Shown: positions 22,148-34,940 of the stretch, one piece after another
How the letters are laid out: every line of letters starts with the position of its first letter
Numbering within the stretch: the first letter of the stretch is position 1
Program-made: the position numbers and the translations under genes
Assembly: GCA_014898415.1 (NCBI GenBank)
Contig: RCTD01000038.1
Span: forward strand, 62,001-126,000
Direction of reading: 5' to 3'
DNA from: Stromatinia cepivora
Lineage: Eukaryota > Ascomycota > Leotiomycetes > Helotiales > Sclerotiniaceae
Length of the DNA: 64,000 bases
The notes under the pieces: generated by a model
What the model was told of the DNA's origin: nothing
Seen by the model: the letters and a program-made list of their open reading frames with translations, nothing else
Database searches by the model: none

Positions 22148-22613
22148 TCACTGGCCAGCATCGAGGTTCCACCCCTTCATCCAACTCTTAATCACCTGCC
22201 AAGACTCAGAAGCTCTTCCCGCATGTTCATCTAGGACTTCCTCCCCATTGTTCTACCAAACAATTCCATAATCACCCAACCTCTATATCCCAGCCCGGCG
22301 ATGATAGCTCTTGCAACCGCCCCTTTTTCCTTCTCACGAGCAAAAAATCTCGCATTTCTACTCCAACTCATTCTCGCAGGTTGTTCATCAGCCCAAAAAG
22401 TATGAGCTTTTATGGTGAAGTAGCATGAAGAAGGCCTTTGGGAGATGGGTTCTCAGAGTTTGATTCGAAGCGTGCGAGATATTCGAGGTCTTCGAAGAAA
22501 ATCTCTAGACCATGGAGATTGTGGTTGGCGACGGCCGAGAGCTTGGGGGGCATGGAGTGGATCCAGGCTCGGCTAAGAGACATGGATGATATGGCTAGTT
22601 TGCAGTCGTGCAT
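22148..22613 (-). pseudogene. 3-dehydroshikimate dehydratase-like (sugar isomerase/epimerase fold), internally deleted
   Basis: The N-terminal fragment from the ATG at 22613 reads MHDCKLAISSMSLSRAWIHS and HNLHGLEIFFEDLEYLA, the start of fungal quinate-pathway dehydroshikimate dehydratases (first TIM-barrel strands). It reaches a TAA just after GLLHATSP. A second fragment in another frame reads ARMSWSRNARFFAREKEKG, then ARAIIAGLGYRGWVIMELFGR, the C-terminal end of the same family. A further frameshift leads to DEHAGRASESWQVIKSW and a stop at 22148. The whole middle of the barrel (roughly 200 residues) is missing. No functional enzyme can result. The family assignment is from motif recognition; a related isomerase/epimerase is the alternative. 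Confidence 0.72.
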
Positions 22614-24829
22614 CTTGTTCGTAAGGGAGGACTAGTCTGCTAATTGTATGAGTAGTGATGAAGATACATACGAGGAGGAAAATGATACAGATACATTTTT
22701 TAGGTTCATGTATGAAGTACTACTTCAGTATTTATCGGCTCGAATCTCACCCCATACACTGCCTTATGACGACGCCCACTCGAGCATCCCACCCACATAG
22801 CGAGAGGGGAGATAAACTTGTGAGCCCCTGAAAGTGGCTGTTTCTCTGGAGCTGTTCGGTTAATTGATATCCTGTTCGATATGTTGCCGTGTATTGTACA
22901 TCATAGAATACTATCCTCATCTTCTTAAAAATTAGAACTGGAAGGGAAAGAAACGGAAAGCTATTCAGAATGAAGATGCTAAAAAAAAATGGTCTCAGCA
23001 ATCGGACTATGCGGCCGTTTCGGACGGTAAGCTTGTCTGTCACGTGGTAATCGAACTAAAAGTAACATCTATCCTTTTGTTCCATACCTAAGAACTGGCG
23101 GGACAGCACTAACGTAACATACCAATTGGTGGTTGAATTTGCTTTGGTGGAAACTATAATCGTCTGGTAGTACCTAGGTGTAGCTTCCTCGAAAGGCTCT
23201 GTTGGAGGGAATCATGGCACGTGTGACCCGACGATTAAAGGAAGGGAAGTATGAGAGCTGATTGAGCGATAACTCAATCACTATATCACTATCCTATCAC
23301 TCCATATTTCATCGACACCAAGACTATCAATTTCTATATCACCATCATAATTCTCCCGGTCGTTTCCATTATTTTGTTGCCGACCATTATCAGGGATGCA
23401 GTTCGTTCACTTTATCATGTTTCCTTTGCCATCATTTCTCTGTCGACAAGATTGAGGTTTTCCTGGCCATTGATACTTAGATCAATTCATCGTTGTGCTT
23501 ATTGCATTATAAGTTTTTCTGTCAAGTGGTTGGCATATCATTCAGTTGAATAACTCGATTGATAAGTTGGAAGTTTGGACTTGCTGTTATTGTTCGTTAT
23601 CGATATTTTCTAGAAAGTGGTTCTGTCCGTTGTCATTATTCATCACTATCGTTTTTGTGTATGAAAATCTTTATATCATACTCTTCATTATCAATGCCCA
23701 TCGACAGTAAATTGATTTACTGCTCATTATCAACAACTTCTCATCTATCTACGTTCAAGTGATGTTTTTATTATCAAGGGAATCGCTTTAGGTGTGGAGT
23801 GTGTTTATGCTCATCAATGATTATTTTTGGTTATGAGAAGACCTACGATGGCTAATATCAGAGACCTCATCCTTCTACTTAAATCTATTGGTTATTGAGC
23901 TTATTTGGAAATAATCCCTCTTGGTTTTGGGGAAAGATGGTTTTGTGAAGGTAGCATGACTGGACGAAATTTTAGATACATATGTGAATTTGCCTGAGGA
24001 AGCTTCTAAATGTAGGTCTTGACGTGCTTCCTTGCAATTTTGCGTTCCTGTTATATAAATACAGTTTGGAGAATTTTTGCTTCGAAGTATCGGGCTTGAA
24101 AGCTTTCTATGCTTGTTTGTGCTGGAAGATAGCTCTTTCTCTTTTCGGACGATCTTATATGATAGGTTTTGACGTGTTTAATCTTGGCCCCGTGACATAC
24201 ATTCGGTCCAGTTGCTTCTGTATTCGGATGATGTCTGGAAATGAAGTCTTTGCAGTCAGTCTTTGAGTCTTTGCTTCTCTTAAGGTACTACATGAAGCTC
24301 ATCAACTTTGGACCCCGGTGACGGCCGCGCGTTTTCAGAACATGATCCCAAATTATTGATCGTCAATACTTCTGATATTTCAGATATGAAAAAGAGGCTC
24401 AAGTCTCTCAGAACTATCAAGCCTCGAATCATATAGTTGAAGATGAATCTACATCTTCTAACGCCTCCATCCGAGATTGAATTATCCCACGGACTTTAAT
24501 ACAACGCATTGTAGCAAATCCTCGCATACTCTCAGCTCAAGTTCATCCCCTCTAGTGTGGGGTAGATAAGAAAGAATAGACAAGTCCCTCTACATATTCA
24601 CTTTCATATTCGCATTTATAAAAACAGGAAACCACTTCTCCCCCTCAATTTATCTAACAGCGCCGGACAATTCAGACGATATATATCCCTATTTCAGTCA
24701 CCACTCTTCTTCTACTTCTCCTTTCTTTTTCTTCTACACTTTGTTTTCTACAAGTCCGTAACCACATTTTTAACTACCTTGACCTAGTCCTTCAAGTATT
24801 ATTTATATTGTCTGAGATACTCAAGAACA
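22614..24829. other. Spacer, no gene supported
   Basis: AT-rich, with many stops. ORFs at 23262-23480, 23559-23762 and 24024-24266 lack domains. The last 300 bp are pyrimidine-rich and probably form the promoter/leader of the RBR ligase gene. Confidence 0.55.
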
Positions 24830-26499
24830 ATGAGCACTGCACCAGACCCAAGATTTCCCGACCTTCCTGGCTTGATCTTTGGCTGCTCTCCGTCTCAGCA
24901 TCGAAGAAGCTCCATGAAACGCCTTTTAAGTCGCTATAACGTTCAAGTGAGGGGTAACGATAGGAAAGAAGACACTCTTCGGAAGCTTCTCGAGCTTGAA
25001 AAGTCACTTGCTGAAAGAGAAAAAGAAGCACTCGTGAACTGGTTCGCTGGCGAGAATTCATGTAGAGCTCTGGCAGCTTTTTTAGGTGATGCTTTGAAGG
25101 TAATTGTTCTAATCTGGTTTGAAGTCTTCGCCCATATAAACGTTGTTAGAGGCTTCCGTGATCGGCACTTGCTGACTTTCGGCTGTGCTAGCCACCGATC
25201 GCTCCGAAAATAATTGATCAACGAGCAGCCAAGAAAGCAAAACTTGAAGAACAAGAAGATGACGTTCTGTTCGCCGCAGTTGATGAGTGTAGGATTTGCA
25301 TGGAAACCCTAGCACCAGAAAAGTTCCCACAAAGTCGCATAACCAGTACATGTGCACATCATCCAGCGGTTTGCAGTCAATGCCTGACCACACATATCAA
25401 TACGCAAGTCCAAACAAAGGCATCTGATCAGATTTCGTGCCCCGAGTGCCCAGAAAAAGTTTCCGATGCGGAAATAAAGAGTTATGCATCACCAGAAGTG
25501 TTGGAAAGGTAATAAATTCTGTTCTGTTTCTGTCATAACTATACTAACTTATGTATCTAACAGAAACGGAAGGAGAACATTCATCATGTCTCTTCAACAC
25601 CTCCCAAACTTTACCTTTTGCCTTAGCCCTACCTGCGAATCAGGTCAGATACATGCAAGCCCCGATCAGCCAATGATGACATGTACTACGTGTAGCTTTA
25701 AAACATGCTTCATTCACAAAATTCCATGGCACGAAGACCTTACATGCGCAGAATTCGACATTTTTAATCAAGCCCGTGTTCGTCAAGAGGCAGCTTCTGA
25801 AGCGTGGATTACGGAGCATACGAGACTTTGCCCAAATCCGGAATGTGGAATGAGAATACAGAAGAAAGCTGGTTGCGATCATCTGATTTGTGAGTGTACG
25901 TTATATTTTACAAGGTCTTGTTATCCGCTGAATGTCCCAAACTGACTCATGATTGATTTTTAGGTGATTATTGCCTCTTCGAATTTTGCTGGTGTTGTTG
26001 TGCCGATTTCCGAACAATTAAGAGACAAGGCAATGACGGTCATAAGGAAGACTGCCAATGGCATACGAGCAATAAGAATGGTATGCCTGGACATGGAAGA
26101 AGACGTGAGCCTGCTCCTAAACAGCCTAAAGAGCCGAAGGAGCCGAAGAAATCGAAGCAGTCGAAGAATCCGAAACTTCCAGATGCAGAACCAGCTCCAG
26201 AGGGATTGAATGTTCTGGAAGAACCGAAGGAATTAAGGGAAGTGAATATTTCAACAGGACTGAAACAATTGGATGAGCCAATTATCCCAGAAGATAGGAA
26301 GCAATCACGTGCAGCACTTGAACCACGTAAGGCAGCGGATGGAATGGAACCAAATCGGCCAGAAGCTTCAGATGATGATAAGCATTCGCATGAACCAGAT
26401 GTTCTAGAAGTTCCGGAAGAATCAACTGACCCACAAGTACCGACAGAGGCAAGAGGAATGAATCAGCCAAATCCACTAAAGCGATCTAGGGAGGAATAA
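24830..26499 (+). CDS. RBR-type E3 ubiquitin ligase
   Basis: Four exons (24830-25099, 25192-25508, 25564-25889, 25964-26499) give 482 aa with consistent phases. The N-terminus has a SAP-like helix pair (MKRLLSRYNVQVRGNDRKED). RING1 starts at C123 (ECRICMETL) and includes HPAVCSQCLTTHI and CPECPEKVS. The IBR reads CLSPTCESGQIH, TCTTCSFKTCFIH and then WHEDLTCAEF. RING2 reads LCPNPECGMRIQKKAGCDHLIC, with the acceptor-type catalytic Cys at about C300, then CLFEFCWCCC. RBR enzymes pass ubiquitin through a thioester on that Cys. The C-terminal 150 residues are low-complexity Pro/Glu/Lys (KEPKEPKKSK). The exon 3/4 join restores a conserved Cys (T|GT). The substrate is unknown. Ariadne-like proteins are expanded in filamentous fungi. 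Confidence 0.88.
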
Positions 26500-27941
26500 G
26501 CCATCAACATATATTCTACATAGCCTCGCGATTTGACGCAGGTGCGATGATATTTGGATGTTAACACTTTCGCATGGCTTTCTTTCGTTGGATTTAATCA
26601 TTATTTTGATAACATGGGTAGAGAGAATTCATATTATTACTACCATTACCAGTGTACCTATGTTTTGAGGTATGAGCGAGCTACTCTGGAATGCGACAGT
26701 CATTACAGAAGAACATATTCCACAACGTGTGGTGGCAATGAGACCTCATAACCCATTTCGGGGTTGAACCCACTTCTAAATTCATCAATATTAATTGAAT
26801 AGAGAATAGTCTCGGATTGCCAATTTATGCAACGAAAAACTTGTTAAGCAGGTAAAGTATTTATCCAATCTTTTTCAACCTGATACTCTGATATTCACGT
26901 ATTACAACTTTCCAAGAAATAGGACAAGAAAATTTCGTCGCAACAACTAAAAAAGATACAATCTTCTTTCCACAAGCAGTAATAATTATCGAATCGGTTC
27001 CTGAATTGGTCCGATTCCAGGGGCTTGGACGCGATGATTCGCTTCGTGACAAGTCAACGTCGCACTAGTGAAAGCCGTGCGTGTTTCTACTATCTTCATG
27101 AACCTTGATCTCGAAACTTTGCACGTCGATTGTTAGAATATGGTTCATCAGGGGAAGAAAATAGTAGACTGATCTCTGGGGACTAAGGTTTATCTTGAAG
27201 CTAAGACTAGGGCTTTGTTTGTGGTGGCTGCGATTTTTTATTTGTTCACCAGGTCTTGTCAATTTGACTTGTGGTGATTCTACTTCGAGTGAAGCTTTTC
27301 TTGATTGATTTATGTGTCAAGCTTTCAATCAAATATTACAGATTATCATGAATAATAGGTTTAAAAGGGCATATGATTGGATCAAAATTGTATGAAATAG
27401 TTTTTCATCATATTATATCCCGAGTCCCGATTGGTCGATATTCCCAAACACTTCACGCACAGACTAGTGGTAACCAAGCTGCGAAGTTCTCACATTACCT
27501 TATGTTTCCCTTTCTGAGACCATTAGACAAGGCAAACTTCGTGAATGCAGTTGGCGTGAAACGCGCGATCTAGCCTTAGAAGATTGCGGGTAGAAACTCC
27601 AACCGTGTACCTTATGCACATCGGAGTAATTGGTTGTTGATGTGACGCTGGACGCGGCCTTACAACTATTGTATCCTTTGTCCTTCCCCGCGATCCTGTC
27701 ATCTAGTTGATGTGATTATACTAATCTGACATATGGTATACACGTTAATGAACTCTTCACACCGGAGTCTGCAGGACAGAAAAAGAAATTAATGAACCGA
27801 CTAGATGGATCGAAACAGTGCTGGACGCATATGTAGTTGAATTTCAACATACCCTCAAGGTGAGATTCCATTCTTGTTTTACTTACTTGCGTGTTGGGAA
27901 ATACTCACTGATGAAAATTCAGACCGCCACTCGAGGGCGTC
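26500..27941. other. Spacer, no gene seen
   Basis: No ORF with coding character. The ORF at 27373-27573 is short and unmatched. The sequence just before 27942 (GAAAATTCAG) resembles an acceptor, so a 5' UTR intron is possible for the next gene. Confidence 0.5.
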
Positions 27942-29603
27942 ATGCACCTTAATCGATTCTCTCTCCTAGTCTTCGCGACAGGAACAGGACTATGCAACGC
28001 TTCTCTTCTCCGCCGAACCTCTCAGCCATCGCCCATATCCGTCGCCCTAACAACTCCTCAACCTCTCTCATCATCGCCTACGTCTCCAACTTCCCAACCA
28101 GAAGTCACCACCCCACCAGGAATCAAAACTGCCCTAATCGCTGGCGTTCTCACCATCCTCCCAGAATGCAATGGCTTCGTCCTCTCAGCCTCAAGCGCAG
28201 TCTCCTCAAATCTCGCCTCTAATGCATCCGCCCAATTAATTTCCCTCAGCACCGCAGCCGCAGCCAGTATTTCCATAGCACAAGCTAGTGTCGCCGCCGC
28301 TGACGCAAGTGCCTCGAATGCTATTGCCTCAGTCCAATCTTCCGCCTCCGCTGCATTAGGAAGTGCAAGCGCAGAAATAACAAGCTTAAAAGCGAGCGCC
28401 AGCTTAGAGCTCTCCGCCGTATCTGCATCGCTTATCTCGGTCAATGCACTCGCGACATACAGTGCACAAGCGGCAGCATTAGCATTAGGCGCAGCAGCTA
28501 CGGAATCAGCGTGGGCAATTTCTTCACAATTGGCGGACGCGACTACTGCGGTGCAGTTTTCAAAGGCAACAACGATACCGATGACGGTTGCTGTGGTGCT
28601 TATTATAGGAACGAGTTTTGCAAGTAGTGTTTTGAGTGTATTGATTTATCGATTTATTTCGCGGAGAAAAATGAGGAGAGAAAGGGAGAGAGAAAATGAA
28701 ATTAGGGAGACACAGAATGGTGACGGAAATTATGGTGGAGGAATGGAGAAAAATACAAGGAGTTATAGGAATCCATATCCAGGCAATGCATACAGTTATC
28801 CGGCCAGTACTCCACACTCCGATCGCTCCTCAGTCTCAACCTCTGATAATCGAACAAAATACGCTTCACGCTATATGACTGCTCATCCGGAAGAAGAAAC
28901 TATAAATAGAGATTACGTAGAAGGTGACTATGAAAGAGGCAATGAAGATAACTATAGCAGACATGCAATAATCGATATTGAAAAAGAAATCGCAGAAATG
29001 GATTATCAGATGAAGATGGCAGAAGCGGAATTAGAGAGAAGAGATCGGGAAAAATCTATTCGTATAAGTGAGAGTGGGTTGAGTAGGAGTAGTAAGAGTA
29101 TTAGCGTATTATTTACTCCGAGAGATGTACTGGAGAAGGCGGAGGAGGGGAGAGGAAGTAATGCGAGGAGTGTGATGAGTATGAGTATGGGTATTGGTGA
29201 GAAATTGATAAGTATGGTTGTACCTTCTTATCGCCAATCGCAAGCTCCGTCTGTTTATGAATCATCAACACCTACTTCTTCTTCCTCTACAAAAGATGGT
29301 AGAAGGAACTCTACTAGGGAAATAGGAGATAGAGAATTGGAAGAAGGAGAAGAGATTATTTTTACGCTGGATGAGAAACCGCCTCCGTTACCGAAATCAA
29401 CAACGGTACCGAGACCAACGCATGCGTATACGAATAGCGATTCGAGTATTATGACTCTTAGTCCTAGTGTTTATGATGGTGGGAGTAGCAGTGGGAAGGA
29501 TAAGAATGGAAGAATAAGGGAAGATGATTCTCCGACGATAGGAAGAGAAGAGAGAGGGAAAGGGGGGGGACCGTTTAGATTTTCGATTGGAAAGGCTTTT
29601 TGA
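27942..29603 (+). CDS. Single-pass cell-surface protein with Ala/Ser-rich ectodomain
   Basis: A single exon of 553 codons. Residues 1-20 form a signal peptide (HLNRFSLLVFATGTG...CNA). A Pro/Ser/Thr stretch (25-60) is a candidate for O-glycosylation. Residues 80-205 are an Ala/Ser repeat region (e.g. SAEITSLKASASLELSAVSAS) likely helical or mucin-like. One membrane segment lies at about 212-238 (IPMTVAVVLIIGTSFASSVL) and is followed by the stop-transfer RRKMRRERERE. The cytosolic tail of about 310 residues is polar and disordered, with Ser-rich and Glu-rich parts. The architecture resembles fungal wall-stress sensors (Mid2/Wsc type) but no WSC Cys domain is present. Function not assigned. Confidence 0.75.
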   Translation: MHLNRFSLLVFATGTGLCNASLLRRTSQPSPISVALTTPQPLSSSPTSPTSQPEVTTPPGIKTALIAGVLTILPECNGFVLSASSAVSSNLASNASAQLISLSTAAAASISIAQASVAAADASASNAIASVQSSASAALGSASAEITSLKASASLELSAVSASLISVNALATYSAQAAALALGAAATESAWAISSQLADATTAVQFSKATTIPMTVAVVLIIGTSFASSVLSVLIYRFISRRKMRRERERENEIRETQNGDGNYGGGMEKNTRSYRNPYPGNAYSYPASTPHSDRSSVSTSDNRTKYASRYMTAHPEEETINRDYVEGDYERGNEDNYSRHAIIDIEKEIAEMDYQMKMAEAELERRDREKSIRISESGLSRSSKSISVLFTPRDVLEKAEEGRGSNARSVMSMSMGIGEKLISMVVPSYRQSQAPSVYESSTPTSSSSTKDGRRNSTREIGDRELEEGEEIIFTLDEKPPPLPKSTTVPRPTHAYTNSDSSIMTLSPSVYDGGSSSGKDKNGRIREDDSPTIGREERGKGGGPFRFSIGKAF

Positions 29604-30432
29604 TTGAGCATCTCGCACACTAAATACACTCAGTAGTCTTTGTCAGATATTCTTTTTTGGGTTGGGTGGTTTTGGGTATGAAAAGAAGCGATGGGAATGG
29701 AAAGGAAAAGAAAAGACAATTAAAATATTGACAGTTCTTTGAAAGACTAGTTACTGCAGAGGTTATATGAATAATGAATAGATCTTTTGGGTAAAGTGTA
29801 GATTGTCGAGTGATTTATGGGAGGAATGGTGACTTGGTGTGTGGGCGAGGAGTCACTCTATGCTGTTTGGGGATAATGGAAGCCAAATCTTCCCCGCGGT
29901 GAGCTAGCATCTAGATCGATTGATAACCACTCATGTTATATGGAATTTCATTCAATTGCGTCCACCCTCCCAACAGTCATGAACTCTTTATAAAGTCCAT
30001 TTCCTAGCTGCGTTCAATTGCCAATGATTGCGGTCTTGGCATCACTTTTCAGCAGTTGGTGCTTATCCATGTTTTCATATATACTCTGGGCATACTTCCG
30101 ATCGAGGAGCTTCTTTGCGGAAATTTGTGCTTCGCATGATATTTAAATCCATATGTGTGTCATCTAATTGCCCGCTTCGAGTAGCACAAGTTCCATTCAA
30201 GCTTACTCAGCCATGAACTATTGAGGTAAGGCGGAAAGAATGATACTAAATGGATCTCACACTTGGTGGAGGCATAATACCTCTCATTATTTCGCCAGCC
30301 CTTGGGCCGACAGGAGCAGGCTGCTAAATTACTTCATTCCGTGTCAATCAGCTTCTTAGCAATTGTTCACCCCATAAAGTCATTGTCACTCCTCTTGAAA
30401 AATGATGGTTGAACCAATTCTAATTCAAGAAG
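29604..30432. other. Spacer, no gene seen
   Basis: 3' UTR of the surface protein and promoter side of the membrane-protein pseudogene. No repeats of note. Confidence 0.55.
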
Positions 30433-31979
30433 ATGTCGAACTCACCACCATTATCGCCTTGCGGCTACATCGGCAACTCAGATGTGTACGAGTTGGGAAT
30501 TCGAGTAGGGATGTATCTGCAATGGGTCTCAAGTATACTCTCCAAGTTATTCCTTGATAATGCTCCACTACACGATCTCATTGCTCAAAATACAATTTTC
30601 CTCCTCACAATCTTCCTCGTCACGATTCTTCTAATTATCGACACGATTGAGGGAGTACTCTTGGAGGAGGTTAATCGGATAATAAATAATATTTATTATA
30701 GTAGTGGAAGACTTAGTCGTATTTAGACTTAATAGGGTAAATCGAATATAATAGTGAATTTGAAGTCAGAATAATATATAATAAGGTTTTTATTGCTTTT
30801 TCTGCTTGATTTTTTCGAAGAATTCTTTAAAGAAAATCTTTATATTTATAGTTTATAATGAAACTCTAGTATATTCCATACTTATAAATAAGATCAATTT
30901 AAATCGAATCTTATAAGATTATTTTATATAATAAAAAAATAATAACCAATAATATTTAACCCAATAAATAAGAAAATTCTATACACTTCTATTTCATTTT
31001 ATTCCATTATAAATCAATTTGATATGATATATAATCGAATTTTCATATAATAATAAAATTTAATAATATATAATAATATTATTAATATATCACGTGATTG
31101 TCCGATCATTGGTTCGGCTAATATTATTAAGTGATTTAATAACTTATTAGAGAATCTCATAAGTACATGATGTCGATATACTTATCATGCTTCATATCTT
31201 CTTTGGAAATATTTACATCGTGTTTTTCGACAGCCATATCTTGGATAAGGTTAGTTCCCGTTCCAGCAAACTCAGAATTTTGTTTGAATGGGGAACAACG
31301 GCTGGAATGGCAGTGATAGGATGCTGGTTCTGGGATAAATGGGTTAAAGTTCCAGTCGATCCAGTTTGCACTGCATATGCATTTCTTGCTCGTCGTGTGG
31401 AACTCTCGTCTTCTGATAGTATCAAGGCATTCAAGTCTTATGCTGTCCTAAATCTGATGTTCTGGATAGCTGTCTTTGTCTGAGATTTTATGGCCACTCT
31501 CAGATATGATCACCGGGCAAGGCCCAGTTTCTAGGGTGAGCATTTGGGGTGGTATCTTCCAATTATGGTTGATAGTGTCTAAATTGAATAAGAAAGCGTT
31601 TGTCATTGATATCTTTTCTTTTCGTGCGTAGATGGAAGACTAATTCTCGCATAGTTGGTCAATAATCAATCTTGCAACTTTTGTTTGCTCGGTTATTGCC
31701 ATCGAACTTCTCATTCGATACAACGACATTACAGATATCTACACAATGATGGACACGGGACAAATCATTCCATTCATCATTGGGATGGCTGGTTTGAGTC
31801 AAGTCCTCTGGATGATTTTTAAAGGGGATAGTAAGGGGAATGCCCAGCTAGAAGTGAATTTGAGTTCTGAAATGGCAGAAGGTGCACAGTTATCTAGTGT
31901 CGTACAGAGCGACATTGCTACTGCCGAGAATATTGAGAATCGTGCAGATGATTCCGAATATACAGGAGTTGCTATTTAA
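30433..31979 (+). pseudogene. Fungal multi-pass membrane protein, split by an insertion
   Basis: The start MSNSPPLSPCGYIGNSDVYELG, then GIRVGMYLQWVSS, matches a common family of uncharacterised filamentous-fungal membrane proteins (CxxxGNxDxYGLGIRxGxYxQW). The reading frame breaks at 30658 and resumes at 31167 as HDVDILIMLHIFFGNIY. Removing 30659-31166 gives a seamless in-frame junction (IEGV-HDVDILI). After FWIAVFV a stop occurs (31481), and the related frame continues shifted. A final part, from an acceptor at 31652-31654, reads WSIINLATFVCSVIAIELL, IRYNDITDIY, GQIIPFIIGMAG and ends at 31979. At least one insertion and one frameshift disable it. Confidence 0.75.
30659..31161. mobile_element. 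503-bp AT-rich insertion with 5-bp target duplication, probable solo LTR
   Basis: AGTAC occurs at 30654-30658 and again at 31162-31166, exactly where the host reading frame breaks and resumes. The insert begins TCTTGGAGGAGG and ends TCTCATA. It is extremely AT-rich and has no open frame or terminal inverted repeat. A 5-bp duplication, the TG-like start (TCTTGG for TGTTGG) and the size fit a degenerate solo LTR. The AT bias fits repeat-induced point mutation. Confidence 0.7.
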
Positions 31980-34940
31980 AAGCCTTGGGAAATGGAGATG
32001 TCAAATCCTCCTCATCTCATCCAAAGGGTAAAAGCAGAATGCAATAGAAGCCACTATGTACAACTCAATAGGCTTCTCGAAACTTCAGTATCATTATGTA
32101 CTATTGGTGCAGTTTCGATGATCCAACTTTTCCCAACTAGACTGCAGAAATTGACATGTGCGTACGGATGGGAAATGTTCCCCAGTGGAGATCCGACGTG
32201 GGCGTATGTGCTCACTGTAGAGTAGCTATCAGATGTACTGAGAAACTTAACTTTTCAAGAAAACGAAGAGCAAGAGACAATGGATGGAATTCAAACTTTG
32301 TCAGCTCATCTAAATAGTGTTGCGGTCTAAATACGGAAGACACATTTGATTTGACACACGGAAGGCCTGGAATCTGTGCAGATGGGACTTTGCAGCTGCT
32401 GTTTGTATGAACATTTCAAGCTCTGCACAGCCCCGTAGAGTAAGAGGTGGAGAATCAAGTCCAAGAAAACTGATCAGGAACCCCTGCTCAAATTATATTG
32501 GCTTGCATATATAAAGGTAAAGATTTAGAGACAACAATTTCTGTAGACCTTGTTGGTATCTTCTTGGAAGCTGGGGAAGGCTGTGGCCATTTCGAGGGAG
32601 CTGTATCGTATTCGACGGGATATTTCCTTGATAATGGACCTATTTGCCAACACCGCTTTCAGCCGTTCCATCATTCACATAGCCACTCTGAAGATGTATA
32701 TACTGACAGTGAGTGAATTTTAGCGACAGTATCAATGCCAAGTTACCAGACGAGTAGTTTGAGATTAATACTGAATCATAAATTTTTGGCTTGTACTTTG
32801 TGTTTGAATTGTCACCTGAACCTGCATCACCATTTCCTTCTGCGATATTTTTTACTGCCGTTTGAAAACGAGAATAGCCTCAACTCGAGATGATATCTTT
32901 TGTGCTTTCGGGGAACATACTGCTATTTCAGTCCTAACATTATAAAGGCTTGCCCTCACTGACAGCATTCAGCCGAATGCTGGGATGATAGGTTTCTTAG
33001 TTCCACAAGTCTAGTACAGTTACTAAACACCTTCAGGCATAATCACTTACACCTCCATCGTCAAACAAGGTGATAATCGCTAGCCCTAGTACATCCAATA
33101 TGGTTCAGACTAACGACACGACAGCTTGCAGCATACGAAGAGATCGTTAAGGAGGTTGGTGCATTCTTCGTCTTCGCTGAAGGCTTTTACCATTTTTGTG
33201 TCGGATTTCGGGTTCGGAGTACACCCTAATGGAATCTATCACTTGACAATTATTCACCATTAAAAATACGAAGAGTAAGTGATTCACATATACAGCGCAT
33301 GCTGCAAGAATGGATGCCAAGATTCTCATTTTCCCGACAGCTTTTGACTTTAGGGGTTGCCATATAAGCTTTGGGAGTAGGGAAACTTGACGGAGTGGAA
33401 GAGAGACGAAGTGCACCTATCACTGGGTTTCAGGTCCAGATTTAAAATTGTCTTTTTGTGTGATAAGGGCGGAGAGCGGTTTGCTTGAGATGCTACATCA
33501 ATTTTAGCCACTTTACGTGAAAAAAAGGGTTGTTTAGCAAAGGCAGGAGGAGTGAGGAGATAAGTCAAATCCTACATTCACTCTATTCTTCTTCTACGAA
33601 GTATAGTCACTTCAATGACCAACAACCGCTAACAATGAGTGAAAGCAATATATTAATACCGTTAATCACAACATTAATAGGCTACAACAACGGAAGTTGT
33701 TACTACCACCCCTGTAGTATATTTCCGAAAACTGAAAAGCTTCTTAAAATTTTTCGTACACTGGCCCTCAGCCTCGATCAATCTCATAGAAAGGCGGAGT
33801 TGGCGAGGAAAATGCCCTTTGTCTATCAAAAGCTCTTCAGTTATGCGCTATTCTTAAGCTGACTTGTACTCCCCGACGGACTATATATCTAAAAACAGCT
33901 TGATTGGAGCATCACAACTAATCGCCCTAAAATAAATTCACTATGGTATCAGAAGACCAGAAACCTGCTTGGTAAGTTGGCCCGCCCAAGTCTCTAGTCT
34001 GTCAGGTTCCTATTTCGATCCACAAAGCTGGCGGAAAGAACAGCATAAAAGCTTCGTGCTCTTCAATTTGGAGAGGTTAAAAACTAATCCACGCGGCTCA
34101 TTTCAAGAACATGAGAACGGCGTCCTTTCCTGTCGTCTGGTTAATTAAGAACGATAGACCGGCAGAATCTTCATGGACAGAACTCTCGACACAAAGAGAT
34201 CAGCGTCGCGATATAGTAGGATCATTGTCGACCACCATTTCCATTACCATTCAAGTTTATCCTTGGGGACGAGTATGAGTATAAGCATTTACTGTCATTT
34301 TCTGCAAACTATCAGATGGAAGCTCACTTGAGCTCCGCAACATGCCACTCCTGCTTTCAATGGGCGCAACTCGATGAACAAAGAGGGACTACCAGCCACA
34401 TGGAACTCACATGTGAGCAGACATATTTAGGCTGCTACGAAGTAGTTGAGGGTGGTTATCTCAATCTGTTTGTAGAAGTCATGCCTTAAATATTGAGAAA
34501 TGGAAGAATGGACTTAGCCTCCGGATGTGTTGAGCCCGAAGCCTTAGGAAGCGGTAGTGAATTTTGGAACTAGAAAGTCATACCCCGCAAGTCGCAAGCC
34601 ACAAGCCTGTCGCTATACAAGAAGGTGCCCGATTCAAAAAAGGTGAGGTTGGTTGACTTTGTAAATTTCTTATTCTCTCCAACGGTTAACGAGAGGGGTA
34701 AATATTTATCCGACCCCGCTTTTTTGCCTACCCGCGATCAACCCAATTCCTCTACCAAAACATACAAACTTCAAGCATATGAGATACAACTCATTGCAGT
34801 TGGCAAAGTAATTGGAACATCAAGAATGGATGAAGACAATTCCGTCAAGAAATAGTAGGTAAAGTAGGTTTTCCTTCTTCTCTCTAACATCTCATTCCAA
34901 TTCATACGCATCAATTAAACAACAACTCCAAACCACCACA
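31980..34940. other. Spacer, no gene supported
   Basis: Short ORFs at 31992-32225, 32498-32716 and 33530-33862 have no recognisable domain. A short ATG frame with a GTAAGT directly after MVSEDQKPA at 33943 may be the remains of a first exon. Otherwise AT-rich, degraded-looking DNA. Confidence 0.5.

Noticed and set aside
26740..26780. Possible tRNA T-arm (GGGGTTGAACCC)
   Set aside because: No matching acceptor, D or anticodon arms at tRNA spacing.
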